Shown here one piece after another: positions 8,974 through 17,204 of a DNA stretch of 64,000 bases. This DNA comes from Caenimonas aquaedulcis (lineage in GTDB: Bacteria > Pseudomonadota > Gammaproteobacteria > Burkholderiales > Burkholderiaceae_C): positions 1,746,118 to 1,810,117 of the forward strand of contig NZ_JADWYS010000001.1 of NCBI RefSeq assembly GCF_015831345.1, written 5' to 3'. The stretch's first letter is position 1, and the number at the start of each line of letters is the position of its first letter. Under the pieces are notes generated by a model that worked only from the letters and a program-made list of their open reading frames with translations, searched no databases and was not told the DNA's origin. The position numbers and the translations under genes are program-made.

Positions 8974-9767
8974 GGCTTCCCGGCTCCCGGCAGGGCGATG
9001 AAGTCCGCGGCGCGCTTGTTGCGGAACGCGTCGAAACCTTCGCGGAATTCCGGGCCGGTCAACAGCACGGCCTGGTCGTCGGCCTCGCGCTGGAACTCGG
9101 CTTCCAGCGAGGGTGCGGGCTCGTTCAGGCGCCGCTTCATGCGCGCAAAGGCGTCGGCGGGCAATTGCGCGAACGCGGCCGCCCGGGACACGGCGGTGTC
9201 CATCACCTGCGCATCGGCCACCAGCGTATCCGCGAGGCCGATGCGAAAGGCTTCCTCGCCCCCTAGCGTGTCGCCGCTCGAGAGGATGCGCCGCGCGTGC
9301 CCGAGACCGACGCGGCGCGGCAGCGTGAGCAATTGCCCCCAGTCCGGCGCGAGGCCGAGCTTGAGGAAGGGAAAGAGGATCTTCGTGCCCGGCCCGGCCA
9401 CGATGTGGTCGCCCAGCAGCGCGAGGCCCACCACGGCGCCCGCCGAGAAACCTTCCATCGCGCTCACCACCGGGATGCGCGCGCCCGCGACCAGCCGGCA
9501 CAGCTTGTGGATGTGGCGAAAGCGTTCGCGCGCGCCCTGCTCGTCCAGGCCCTCCATGCTCGCGACGTCGCCGCCGGCCGAGAACACGCCCTGCACACCG
9601 CCGAAGACGAGCGCGCGCACGCTGCTGTCCGCCAGGAGCGCGGGCAGCGCTTCGATGAACCCCTGGCGCACGTCGTAGTCGATCGCGTTGCGCTTGTCGG
9701 GCCGGTTGATGCGCAGCCGCGCGACGTGCGGCGCGGGACGGTCGACGAGGACGACAGGCTCACCCAT
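8970..9767 (-). CDS. crotonase-fold protein, isomerase-like (hydratase Glu residues absent)
   Basis: This 265-residue enoyl-CoA hydratase/isomerase family protein has RINRPDKRNAIDYDVRQGF and the oxyanion-hole segment FSAGGDVASMEG. The first hydratase Glu position reads AGAVVGLALLGD and the second lies in FPFLKLGLAPDWGQLL, so both glutamates are missing. An Asp follows in PDWG, at the position used by PaaG-type and enoyl-CoA isomerases. It is therefore more likely a double-bond isomerase than a hydratase. It sits between the thiolase and the true hydratase. Confidence 0.88.
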   Translation of the reverse strand: MGEPVVLVDRPAPHVARLRINRPDKRNAIDYDVRQGFIEALPALLADSSVRALVFGGVQGVFSAGGDVASMEGLDEQGARERFRHIHKLCRLVAGARIPVVSAMEGFSAGAVVGLALLGDHIVAGPGTKILFPFLKLGLAPDWGQLLTLPRRVGLGHARRILSSGDTLGGEEAFRIGLADTLVADAQVMDTAVSRAAAFAQLPADAFARMKRRLNEPAPSLEAEFQREADDQAVLLTGPEFREGFDAFRNKRAADFIALPGAGKP

Positions 9768-9770
9768 CGC

Positions 9771-10973
9771 TCACGCGCCCTCGAGGCCGACGATGGACAC
9801 CGAGCACACGTTCTGCGAGGGCTGGCCGCCCAGGTTGTGCGTGAGGCCGATCGTGGGGTTGGCGAGCTGGCGTGCGCCGGCCCGGCCCTGCAGCTGCAGG
9901 TACAGCTCGTACAGCATGCGGATGCCGCTCGCGCCGATGGGGTGCCCGAAACATTTCAGGCCGCCGTCGATCTGGCAGGGGATGCGGCCCTCGGCGTCGA
10001 AGTCGCCGTTCAGGACATCCTTGTAGCCCTGGCCGGTTTCGGAGAGGAAGAGGTCCTCCATGGTGACGAGCTCGGTGATGGAGAAGCAGTCGTGCACCTC
10101 CGTCATGCTCACTTCCTTGCGCGGATCGCGGATGCCGGCCTCGTCGTACGCCCGCTTCGCGGCGATGCGCGTGGTGTGGACATAGCTGCCGTCCCATTCG
10201 CTCGACTGCAGCTCCCAGCCGTTCGACACCGCGACTTGCAGCGCCTTGAAGGTCACGAGGTTGCGCTTGCCGAGCTCGCGCGCGATCTCGGGCCGCGTGA
10301 CGATCACGGCGGCCGCGCCGTCGGAGACTCCTGCGCAGTCGAAGAGGCCCAGCGGCTCCGCGATGATCGGCGCCTTCAGCACGGTCTCCTCGCTCACCGC
10401 CTTCTGGAAGTGCGCTTTCGGGTTCTTGGCGCCGTTGGCATGGCTCTTCACCGACACGTGCGCGATGGCGCGCTTGAGCAGGGCCGCGTCCACGCCGTGC
10501 CGCGTGCGGTAGGCCGACGCGAGCTGCGCGAAGTTCGCCGGCGCGACGGCATTGGGGTACCACTGCGGGATGTAGGTGCCCACGGTGGACATCGGCAGGC
10601 CGCCGTAACCCGTGTCCTTGAGTTTCTCGACGCCCACGGCCAGGGCGATGTCGCACGCGCCCGCGGCCACGGCATACACCGCGGCGCGGATCGCCTCGGA
10701 GCCGCCCGCGCAGAAGTTCTCCACGCGCGTCACGCCGATGTTGGGCAGGCGCAGCGCGATGCTGAGCGGCGTGCCGCCGCGGCCGGTGCCCACGTCGTCC
10801 ATGTGCGTGGAGAACCAGGCGGCGCCGAGCTGCTCGGGCGTGATGCCCGCATCCGCCATCGCCTCGGTGTACGCCTCGACCATCAGGTCCTCGGGGCTCG
10901 CGTCCCAGCGTTCGCCGAACTTGCTGCAGCCCATGCCGAGGATGGCCACCTTGTCCTTGATGCCTGTTGCCAT
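9771..10973 (-). CDS. thiolase family protein (SCP-x/lipid-transfer type)
   Basis: This 400-residue thiolase-fold enzyme would cleave a 3-oxoacyl-CoA with CoA, or run in the condensing direction. The nucleophilic Cys lies in VENFCAGGSEAIRAA (about residue 90). The C-terminal active-site elements are FGHPIGASGIRMLYEL and THNLGGQPSQNVC. The sequence is of the short SCP-x-like branch rather than the FadA/PhaA branch. Such thiolases often need a DUF35 (OB-fold) partner, and the gene directly upstream encodes a protein with a DUF35-like C-terminus, so a complex is likely. It is 15 bases downstream of that gene. Confidence 0.9.
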   Translation of the reverse strand: MATGIKDKVAILGMGCSKFGERWDASPEDLMVEAYTEAMADAGITPEQLGAAWFSTHMDDVGTGRGGTPLSIALRLPNIGVTRVENFCAGGSEAIRAAVYAVAAGACDIALAVGVEKLKDTGYGGLPMSTVGTYIPQWYPNAVAPANFAQLASAYRTRHGVDAALLKRAIAHVSVKSHANGAKNPKAHFQKAVSEETVLKAPIIAEPLGLFDCAGVSDGAAAVIVTRPEIARELGKRNLVTFKALQVAVSNGWELQSSEWDGSYVHTTRIAAKRAYDEAGIRDPRKEVSMTEVHDCFSITELVTMEDLFLSETGQGYKDVLNGDFDAEGRIPCQIDGGLKCFGHPIGASGIRMLYELYLQLQGRAGARQLANPTIGLTHNLGGQPSQNVCSVSIVGLEGA

Positions 10974-10988
10974 GATCGATTGCTCCGT

Positions 10989-12458
10989 TCAGTTCGCGTG
11001 GGGGATGGCGGCGGCGCGCGCGGGCGTGGCCTTCCAGAAATAGCGCGTGTAGCCGCGCCGCTCGTCCGTGTCCTTGATGCGGAACACCATCTCCATCGCG
11101 GTGCCCGCATCGACCTCGCCGACGTCCAGGTCGGTGAAGTCCATCAGGATGCGGCCGCCACCTTCGAAGTCGACCTGCCCGTAGTGGTGCGGCGGCGCCG
11201 GGTGGTAGGACAGGTACTCCGCCGACCAGCTCAAGACCTTCGCCGGACGGTCCGCGAGGGGATAGGGTTTCTGCGTGTCCTGCAGCGGCTTGCCCTGGTC
11301 GTAGGAGAGGCGCGACGGCGGGAAGTGCACGCTGCCCGTCACCTCGCAGCGCCCGGCCACCAGGCCCGCGAGCGCGGTGCGGTGGCGCCATGCGGTGGAG
11401 AGCGCGGTCTTCTTGTCCTGTTCGCCGCGCATGCCGCGCTCCAGCGCAAGCTGGCCCTTGAAGGCGAGGAACTTCGTGTAGTTGCGCTCCTCGGCGCCGC
11501 GCGCGAGCCAGCCGCTCACGCCGCGCGCGGGCCGGAACGAACCGATGGCCTCCGTCACGCGGAACACCAGCGCCTGCGCGCCGCTGCCGAACTGCGCGAG
11601 CAGGATGTGCGCGCCGGGCTTCGCGGTCTCGAGCAGGTGCGCGAGCACCAGCAGGCCGTGCGGCAGCCCGCTGTCGCCGACCTGGTCGGTCAGCATGGAG
11701 ACGACCGCCTCCGCGCGGATTCCGCAGGCTTTCGCGAGCTGTGCATCCATCTTCGCGAAGGCCGAGGGGAAGATGAAGTGGTCGACCTGCCCGGCCTGCA
11801 CGCCGGCCTGCGCCAGCGCCGAGGCGATGGCTTTCGGCGCGAGCTTGCCGATGCCCTCGTCCCGCACCCAGCGCTCTTCCCAGTGGTAGTCGGTCTCTTC
11901 GCCGGCCGAGCGAAAGTGGTCGACGAAGTCCACCGACAGCGTGCCGCCGCCGAGGTACTCCGCGAGCACGTTCTCGCTGCCGATGAGCAGCGCCGCCGCG
12001 GCGTCGCCGTACTCCAGTTCCTGAGCGCTGCCGGCCAGGGTCTTGCGGTTGTCGGCGGCGACGACGAGCGTGCTGCCGCCGCCTGCCTTCACGCGCGCGA
12101 CGGCCTGCGCCACGGCGGAGAGCGCGGCTCGCTGCGAGCCGCCGAGGTCGATCGCATCGACGTCGTCGGCCAGCGTGAGCGCGCCCGCGACCACGCCTGC
12201 GTTCAGGCGCTCGACAAAGGGCAGCGTGTCGGAGGCGAGCATGAGGCCGCGCACCCGCCGGCGGTCGCCCGCCGCGCCCAGGCAGTCGCGCGCGGCGGCC
12301 ACCGCCATGGTGATGCTGTCTTCATCCCAGTTGGCCATCGCGCGCGTGCCCTTGCGGCCCGCGAACTGGGGCGCATACCAGGCATTGGCCTGCGCGACGG
12401 CCTGGCGCGAGAGGCGCAGCCGCGGCACGTAGCCGCCGAATCCGGTGATTCCGATCAT
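10989..12458 (-). CDS. HMG-CoA-synthase-like domain fused to a DUF35/OB-fold domain
   Basis: This 489-residue protein begins with a thiolase-superfamily domain like archaeal HMG-CoA synthase (MIGITGFGGYVPRLRLSRQA, ASDTLPFVERLNAGVVAGAL, LEYGDAAAALLIG). It ends from about residue 330 in a DUF35 region (LAGLVAGRCEVTGSVHFPPS, then an OB-fold). The usual nucleophilic Cys is replaced by Ser108 in GGSQRA, and the conserved His region reads DHFIFPSAF without the usual FHxP. The zinc ribbon that usually precedes the OB-fold retains one Cys only. The protein may thus be structural or do altered chemistry with the adjacent thiolase. The start overlaps the hydrolase stop (ATGA). Confidence 0.82.
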   Translation of the reverse strand: MIGITGFGGYVPRLRLSRQAVAQANAWYAPQFAGRKGTRAMANWDEDSITMAVAAARDCLGAAGDRRRVRGLMLASDTLPFVERLNAGVVAGALTLADDVDAIDLGGSQRAALSAVAQAVARVKAGGGSTLVVAADNRKTLAGSAQELEYGDAAAALLIGSENVLAEYLGGGTLSVDFVDHFRSAGEETDYHWEERWVRDEGIGKLAPKAIASALAQAGVQAGQVDHFIFPSAFAKMDAQLAKACGIRAEAVVSMLTDQVGDSGLPHGLLVLAHLLETAKPGAHILLAQFGSGAQALVFRVTEAIGSFRPARGVSGWLARGAEERNYTKFLAFKGQLALERGMRGEQDKKTALSTAWRHRTALAGLVAGRCEVTGSVHFPPSRLSYDQGKPLQDTQKPYPLADRPAKVLSWSAEYLSYHPAPPHHYGQVDFEGGGRILMDFTDLDVGEVDAGTAMEMVFRIKDTDERRGYTRYFWKATPARAAAIPHAN

Positions 12459-13393
12459 GGGTGGGTCTTTCGGGAAGGGGCGGCGCCCAGGTGCGCCGCG
12501 AGGAACTGTCCGCCACCGGCGAGCGCCTGCCGCGCCTGCGCAAGCTCGCCGGGGAACTGCTGGAACACATGGATCATTCCGGGCCAAGCCTGGCACTCGG
12601 CCTGCCCGCCCGCCTCGCGCACCTTGCGCGCGAAGTCCTCGGAGTCGCTGAGCACCGTCTCGCGGTCGCCGACCTGCAGCAGCAAGGGCGGCAGCGCGCG
12701 CAGTTGCGCGGGCGACGCCATCAGGGGCGAGGCGAGCGGGTCGTTCGCTTCGGCGCCCGCGCCCAGGTAGTTGCGCGCCATCATGACGATCATCGGCCGC
12801 TGGTGGATCGGGTCGGCGGCGGCGCGCGTCTCGTAGCTCGCACCCGCGGCGGTGAGGTCCGTCCATGCGGACATGAGGAAGGCGGCTGCGGGCAGCGCCT
12901 CGCCGCGCGCCTGCAGGGAAAGAAGTGCGGAAAGCGCGAGGCCACCGCCTGCCGAATCGCCTGCGAGTGCGATGTCCTTCGCTGCGAAGCCCTGCGAGCG
13001 CAGCCAGCCGAGCGCCGCGAGCGTGTCGTCCAGCGCGGCCGGGTAGCGATGCTCCGGCGCGAGCCGGTAGCCCACGCCCAGCACGCGCACGCCGGACGCG
13101 GCGGACAGTTCCGCCATGAGCTCGCGGTGCGACGCGAGCGAACCGACCTGGAAACCGCCGCCATGCAGGTAGACGATGGCCCGGTCCGTGCGAACACCGG
13201 GGGCGGCGACCCATTGGCAGGGCACGCCCGCCGCATCGACGGGCTCGACGCGCGCATCGCCGCCTGCCGAGAAGAGTGCGTCCCAATCCGCGCGCATCTG
13301 CGCCACGGGCGTGTCGCGCCTCCACTTGCCGTACACCGCTTTCACGCGCGCGATGACCTCGTCCACGGCCGCGCTGGAACTTGTCTCGCTCAT
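12455..13393 (-). CDS. alpha/beta hydrolase, hormone-sensitive-lipase family
   Basis: This 312-residue esterase-type hydrolase has the HSL-family oxyanion motif YLHGGGFQVGS (about residues 77-87) and the nucleophile elbow GDSAGGGLALS. Likely catalytic Asp and His lie in LLLQVGDRETVLSD and GMIHVFQQFP. It would hydrolyse an ester, lactone or thioester; the substrate is unknown. A ring-opened or lactone intermediate is one possibility given the Rieske oxygenase in the same operon. The start ATG at 13393 overlaps the SDR stop (ATGA). No signal peptide is seen, so it is cytoplasmic. Confidence 0.88.
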   Translation of the reverse strand: MSETSSSAAVDEVIARVKAVYGKWRRDTPVAQMRADWDALFSAGGDARVEPVDAAGVPCQWVAAPGVRTDRAIVYLHGGGFQVGSLASHRELMAELSAASGVRVLGVGYRLAPEHRYPAALDDTLAALGWLRSQGFAAKDIALAGDSAGGGLALSALLSLQARGEALPAAAFLMSAWTDLTAAGASYETRAAADPIHQRPMIVMMARNYLGAGAEANDPLASPLMASPAQLRALPPLLLQVGDRETVLSDSEDFARKVREAGGQAECQAWPGMIHVFQQFPGELAQARQALAGGGQFLAAHLGAAPSRKTHP

Positions 13394-14148
13394 GCGCCCG
13401 CCCCCATGCCGCCCGAGACGCCCAGCGCCTCGCCGGTGATGAAGCCCGCGGATTCGCTCGCGAGGAATGCCACGGCCGCCGCGACTTCCTCCGGTGTGCC
13501 CAGGCGCCCTGCCAGCGTCGCGCCGGTCATCGCGGCCAGCAGCTTCTCGCCGCCCTGCGCCACGGCCTGCCGCAGGAGCGGGGTATCGATCGGACCCGGC
13601 GCCACCACGTTGGCGGTGATGCCCTTTGCGCCGTTCTCGCGTGCGATGGACCGTGTGAAGGCGATCACGCCGCCCTTGGCCGCCGCATACACCGCCCCGC
13701 CGCGGGACCCGAGGCGGCCCGCCTCGGAGGCGACGTTCACGATGCGGCCGTAGCCGGCGGCCTGCATGCCGGGCAGCACGGCGTGCGTGGTGTTGAACAC
13801 AGCTTCGAGGTTCACCGCGAGCAGCCGGCGCCATTCGACCGGCGTGGTGCGCGTGAAGAACGCGTGCTGGTCGATGCCCGCGTTGTTGACGAGGATGTGG
13901 AAGGGGCCGTGGTCTGTCACCGCCGCAGCCACCGCGTCGAAATCCGTCACGTCCAGCGTGACCGCGATGCCGCCGACTTCCTGCGCCAGCGCTCGCGCCG
14001 CCTCGGCCTGCAGGTCCGCGATGGCGACCACAGCGCCGCCCGCGGCCAGGCGCCGCACGATCGCCGCGCCGATGCCGCTCGCGCCGCCCGTGACGAGCGC
14101 GCGGCGGCCCTGCAGTTCGCCCGTGGGCGATCCGGCGACCGCAGCCAT
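13390..14148 (-). CDS. SDR family NAD(P)-dependent oxidoreductase
   Basis: This 252-residue short-chain dehydrogenase has the cofactor motif TGGASGIG (about residues 20-27), NNAG near residue 85, and the catalytic Ser and YxxxK in VYAAAKGG. The C-terminal GFITGEALGVSGGM is typical. It may oxidise a cis-dihydrodiol made by the Rieske oxygenase, or a hydroxyacyl-CoA; the sequence alone does not decide. It starts at 14148, overlapping the crotonase stop by one base (TGATG). Confidence 0.9.
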   Translation of the reverse strand: MAAVAGSPTGELQGRRALVTGGASGIGAAIVRRLAAGGAVVAIADLQAEAARALAQEVGGIAVTLDVTDFDAVAAAVTDHGPFHILVNNAGIDQHAFFTRTTPVEWRRLLAVNLEAVFNTTHAVLPGMQAAGYGRIVNVASEAGRLGSRGGAVYAAAKGGVIAFTRSIARENGAKGITANVVAPGPIDTPLLRQAVAQGGEKLLAAMTGATLAGRLGTPEEVAAAVAFLASESAGFITGEALGVSGGMGAGA

Positions 14149-14951
14149 CAGCGCCCCGTAAAGCGCGGGGCGCGCTTCTCGATCACCGCCGCGAGGCCTT
14201 CGCGCGCGTCGGCCATGCCCGAGAGCGTGGCCTGCGTGTTGTTCTCTTCCGGCATCGCCGCTTCCACGCCCTGGCCGATGCCGCTCCAGAGGAGCCGCTT
14301 GGTGTGCGCGAGCGCGGCCGGCGCGCCCTGCGCGAGCTCGCGCGCCAGCGCCCAGGCCTCGCCTTCCAGGCTCGCATCCGGCACCACGCGCGTGATGAGG
14401 CCGATCGCCTTCGCTTCGGCTGCGGGAATCACCGGGTTGAGCATCAGGATCTCCATGGCCTTGCGCAATCCGACGAGCTGGGTGAGCGTGACCGACACGC
14501 CGGCGTCCGGCACCATCGCCACGCGCGTCGCGCCGGCGAGGAATTTGGCGGATTCGCCGGCAATGACGAAGTCCGACGAGCACACGAGCCCCATGCCGCC
14601 GCCGCCGGCCGCGAAGCCCTGCACGGCGGACACCACCGGCGGGTTCATGCGCATCAGGAGCGCGGCCGCCATCTGCAGGTACGAGGTGGCGACGCGGATG
14701 TAGTCGGGCAGCTGCTCCCCTTTGGAGAGGAAGGTGTGCACGTCGCCGCCGGCGCAGAAGTTCTTGCCCGCGCCTGTAATCAGCACAGCGCGCACGCGGC
14801 CGTCCCCGTGCACTTCCATGAGCGCCTCGTGCAGCGCCTTCAGCAGCTCGATGTTGAGGCCGTTGGCCGACTCGGGCCGGTTGAGGCGAACGTGCGCCAC
14901 GCCATCGTCGTGGACGGTGAGCAGCACCGGACCGGTAGTGGAGGATGTCAT
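14148..14951 (-). CDS. crotonase-fold protein, PaaG-like isomerase features
   Basis: This 267-residue enoyl-CoA hydratase/isomerase family protein has VRLNRPESANGLNIELLKAL and the oxyanion motif FCAGGDVHTF. The segment SAKFLAGATRVAMVPDAGVS resembles PaaG: the hydratase Glu is missing and an Asp follows in VPDAG. GGGGMGLVCSSD also lacks the first hydratase Glu. It is therefore probably an isomerase acting on an unsaturated or ring CoA thioester. It directly follows the Rieske beta subunit gene (20 bases), which suggests it acts soon after oxygenation. ATG 14951 is the natural start. Confidence 0.88.
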   Translation of the reverse strand: MTSSTTGPVLLTVHDDGVAHVRLNRPESANGLNIELLKALHEALMEVHGDGRVRAVLITGAGKNFCAGGDVHTFLSKGEQLPDYIRVATSYLQMAAALLMRMNPPVVSAVQGFAAGGGGMGLVCSSDFVIAGESAKFLAGATRVAMVPDAGVSVTLTQLVGLRKAMEILMLNPVIPAAEAKAIGLITRVVPDASLEGEAWALARELAQGAPAALAHTKRLLWSGIGQGVEAAMPEENNTQATLSGMADAREGLAAVIEKRAPRFTGR

Positions 14952-14971
14952 CGCGTTCACCTTTGTCCGGT

Positions 14972-15463
14972 TCAGATCAGGAAGGCCATGGACCACAGGG
15001 CCGTGCCGTTGTTCACCAGCACCACCTTCTTGCGCGCCATGCGAAAGCCTTCGCCCTCGCGCCGCAGCGTGTACTCGTTGCGCGACGCCCAGATGGTGTC
15101 GCCGCGCACGTGCGACTCGAAGACGATCGCGTTGGAACACACGCGCACTTCCTTGCCGTCGTCGCCGATCACCTCGATGTTCGAGACCACGCGGCGCAGG
15201 CCCGAACGCGGCGTCTGGCTGAAGCGCTTGCCGGTGTGGAACTGGCGGATGCGCAGCGCGATGCGGGAGCGGTTGTCGTAGAGGATGGACATCTCCTGCT
15301 CCGGGTCGCCGCCCTCGCCGTTGGCGGGCACCCAGTACACGCCGTCGTCGGTCCAGAGGGCTTCCCAGGCGTCGTACGCATGCTCGTCCTGCAGCCGCGC
15401 TTCGCGGTAGATGAATTGCGTGACGTCTTCCAGCGTCGCGCGTTGCTCGGGCGTCATGGCCAT
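14972..15463 (-). CDS. aromatic-ring-hydroxylating dioxygenase, beta subunit
   Basis: This 163-residue small subunit of a Rieske non-heme iron oxygenase adopts the NTF2-like cone fold and supports the alpha3beta3 assembly. Characteristic stretches are EARLQDEHAYDAWEALWTDDGVYWVPAN and RQFHTGKRFSQTPRSGLRRVVSNIEV. The start codon at 15463 shares one base with the alpha subunit stop (TGATG), so the subunits are coupled. A second ATG two codons downstream is possible. Confidence 0.92.
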   Translation of the reverse strand: MAMTPEQRATLEDVTQFIYREARLQDEHAYDAWEALWTDDGVYWVPANGEGGDPEQEMSILYDNRSRIALRIRQFHTGKRFSQTPRSGLRRVVSNIEVIGDDGKEVRVCSNAIVFESHVRGDTIWASRNEYTLRREGEGFRMARKKVVLVNNGTALWSMAFLI

Positions 15464-16752
15464 CACGCGGCCTCCATCAGCGCGCGGTAGTGGCGCCAGA
15501 TGCCGCGGCTGGGCGTCTCGTCCGTGGCGTCGCCGATGCGAAAGCCGTTCTCGTCGCGCCGCTCGCGGTGGCGGCCACGGCCGAGATAGAGCCATTCGGG
15601 ATTCTGCGACTGCACGCCGAGCTGCGTGCGCTCGTACATCTCCGCGTCGTCGGCCAGCAGGAAGCCGGCCGGGCCGACCGAGCCCATGGTCTGCTGGCGC
15701 ATGCGGCGGTTCAGGTCGGGCGCGCCCTTGAACTGCAGCGCCGTCACGTGCTGCACCGTCTCGTTCACCGCGATCGGCTGGATCACGAAGATCTGGATCT
15801 CCGCGATGAACAGGTTCGGGAAGATCATGATGTGCGGCGTGCCGTCGATCATGATCCTGCGCGCCTTCTCCTCGCCGTAGGCCGCGTTCATCTTCTGCGT
15901 GTACTCGGGGAGCTTTTCGGCGGTGGTGCCGAACCAGCTCATCGGTACGTCGCGCTTGCGGAATTCCGGGCGCAGGTCGTTCTCGGTGTGGCCGTTGCCG
16001 AAATCGCGCGAGACGGCGGTGGACTCGCTGCTGTAGAGCGTGCCGATGCCGCTTTGCGCTACCTCGAAGATGGACGCGTGCACGAAGGAGGGGTGGTAGC
16101 CGTCGGTCTCGTTCTCCACCAGGAATTTCCAGTTGGAGCGGACCTTGTGCTTGAGGAAGCCGGCCGTGACCTGCACTTCGCCTTCGGGCGAGGTCTCGCA
16201 GACAGCGTCGATCGCCTTCATCGCGGCGCCCAGGTGTTCCTCGAGCGTCGGGCCCTCTTCGGCCATCGATCCGAAGACGAAGCCGCGGTAGCTCTGGACC
16301 CGCGCGACCTTGCCGAGGCCGAGCTTCGAGCGGTCCGCGTCCTCGTAGCCCGAAGGGAACGGGTAGCCCTTGAGCGCGCCGTCGTTGGCGAAGGTCCAGC
16401 CGTGGTAGGGGCAGGTGAACGAGCGGGCATTGCCCTTGTCCGTCACGCACACGCGGTTGCCGCGGTGCGGGCAGCGGTTGTGCAGCAGGTGGATCGATCC
16501 GTCTTTCGCGCGCGTCATGATCACCGGCTCCGGGCCGATGGACTTCATCACGTAGTCGTTCGGGTTCGGCACTTCGCTCTCGTGGCCCACATAGACCCAG
16601 GTGCGAAACCAGATCGCGGCGAGCTCCGCCTGGAAGATCGCGGGGTCGGTGTAGAGCGAACCATGCACGTGGTCGGCCTGCACGAGCTGGTCCCAGCGCG
16701 GTGCTGCCGAGCGGTCGGGGACGATGGGAATGACGGTTGCGCAGTTGTCCAA
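15463..16752 (-). CDS. aromatic-ring-hydroxylating dioxygenase, alpha subunit (Rieske)
   Basis: This 429-residue catalytic subunit adds dioxygen to an aromatic or unsaturated substrate. The Rieske 2Fe-2S site is Cys94-Pro-His96 and Cys114-Pro-Tyr-His117. The mononuclear iron site is in the stretch NETDGYHPSFVH, which carries the bridging Asp and two His ligands. Length and layout match the group with benzoate, cumate and phenylpropionate dioxygenases. It is the first gene of the operon. A promoter with TTGACA, an 18-base spacer and TATTAT lies 56-85 bases upstream, its spacer filled by the shared palindrome. No ferredoxin reductase gene is present in the window. Confidence 0.94.
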   Translation of the reverse strand: MDNCATVIPIVPDRSAAPRWDQLVQADHVHGSLYTDPAIFQAELAAIWFRTWVYVGHESEVPNPNDYVMKSIGPEPVIMTRAKDGSIHLLHNRCPHRGNRVCVTDKGNARSFTCPYHGWTFANDGALKGYPFPSGYEDADRSKLGLGKVARVQSYRGFVFGSMAEEGPTLEEHLGAAMKAIDAVCETSPEGEVQVTAGFLKHKVRSNWKFLVENETDGYHPSFVHASIFEVAQSGIGTLYSSESTAVSRDFGNGHTENDLRPEFRKRDVPMSWFGTTAEKLPEYTQKMNAAYGEEKARRIMIDGTPHIMIFPNLFIAEIQIFVIQPIAVNETVQHVTALQFKGAPDLNRRMRQQTMGSVGPAGFLLADDAEMYERTQLGVQSQNPEWLYLGRGRHRERRDENGFRIGDATDETPSRGIWRHYRALMEAA

Positions 16753-16807
16753 GACAGACCTCCACTCAGACGGAAAAATCAGGTTGTTCGCGGATCGCGT
16801 TGATGCA

Positions 16808-16837
16808 ATAATAGTCCGACGAGACGGACTATGTCAA
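16808..16837 (-). promoter_or_regulatory. Promoter with operator palindrome, copy 2 (Rieske operon/ferredoxin)
   Basis: On the minus strand there is TTGACA (16,837-16,832), an 18-base spacer and TATTAT (16,813-16,808). The perfect palindrome with arms ATAGTCCG (16,811-16,818) and CGGACTAT (16,825-16,832) fills the spacer. This is the best promoter of the four palindrome sites and would give a leader of about 50 bases before the alpha subunit. It also lies upstream of the divergent ferredoxin gene, so one regulator may control both directions. Confidence 0.78.
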
Positions 16838-16875
16838 CGGCTTTTTTGCCATCCGCCCCATTGGAAGAATTCGCC

Positions 16876-17196
16876 ATGCCCCAGGTAGTTTTCATCGAGT
16901 ACGACGGCTCGCAGCGCACCGTCGAAGCGCCCATCGGCAAGAGCCTCATGCAGGTGGCCGTGGACAACGGCGTGCCCGGCATCCTGGGCGACTGCGGGGG
17001 CTCCTGCAGCTGCGCCACCTGCCACGGCTATGTGGACCCTGCATTCGCGGACAAGCTGCCGCCCAAGACCGAGACGGAAATCTTCATGCTGGAGGGCGTG
17101 CCGGTGCTGAAGGAGGAAAGCCGCCTGTGCTGCCAGATCCGCATGCAGCCCGAACTCGACGGCATCGTGGTGCGGCTGCCGGAAGAGCAGGTTTGA
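16876..17196 (+). CDS. 2Fe-2S ferredoxin, adrenodoxin/putidaredoxin type
   Basis: This 106-residue electron carrier has the cluster Cys pattern GDCGGSCSCATCHGYV (Cys-x5-Cys-x2-Cys), with the fourth Cys in SRLCCQI. It resembles the ferredoxins of P450 and some Rieske oxygenase systems and probably feeds electrons to the divergent oxygenase. The ATG at 16876 is preferred: GGAAGAA lies seven bases upstream. The earlier in-frame ATG at 16831 falls inside the operator palindrome and is unlikely. The matching reductase is not in the window. Confidence 0.92.
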   Translation: MPQVVFIEYDGSQRTVEAPIGKSLMQVAVDNGVPGILGDCGGSCSCATCHGYVDPAFADKLPPKTETEIFMLEGVPVLKEESRLCCQIRMQPELDGIVVRLPEEQV

Positions 17197-17204
17197 GGGA
17201 CAGG

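Noticed and set aside
9297..12770. Very long plus-strand open frame (1,157 codons)
   Set aside because: It is antisense to four well-supported genes (crotonase, thiolase, HMG-CoA-synthase-like, hydrolase). Its translation is rich in Arg, His and Ala with no known motif, as expected for shadow frames in very GC-rich DNA.
16831..16875. Longer ferredoxin starting at 16,831
   Set aside because: That ATG is inside the palindrome and lacks a ribosome-binding site. The start at 16,876 has one and gives the normal N-terminus.
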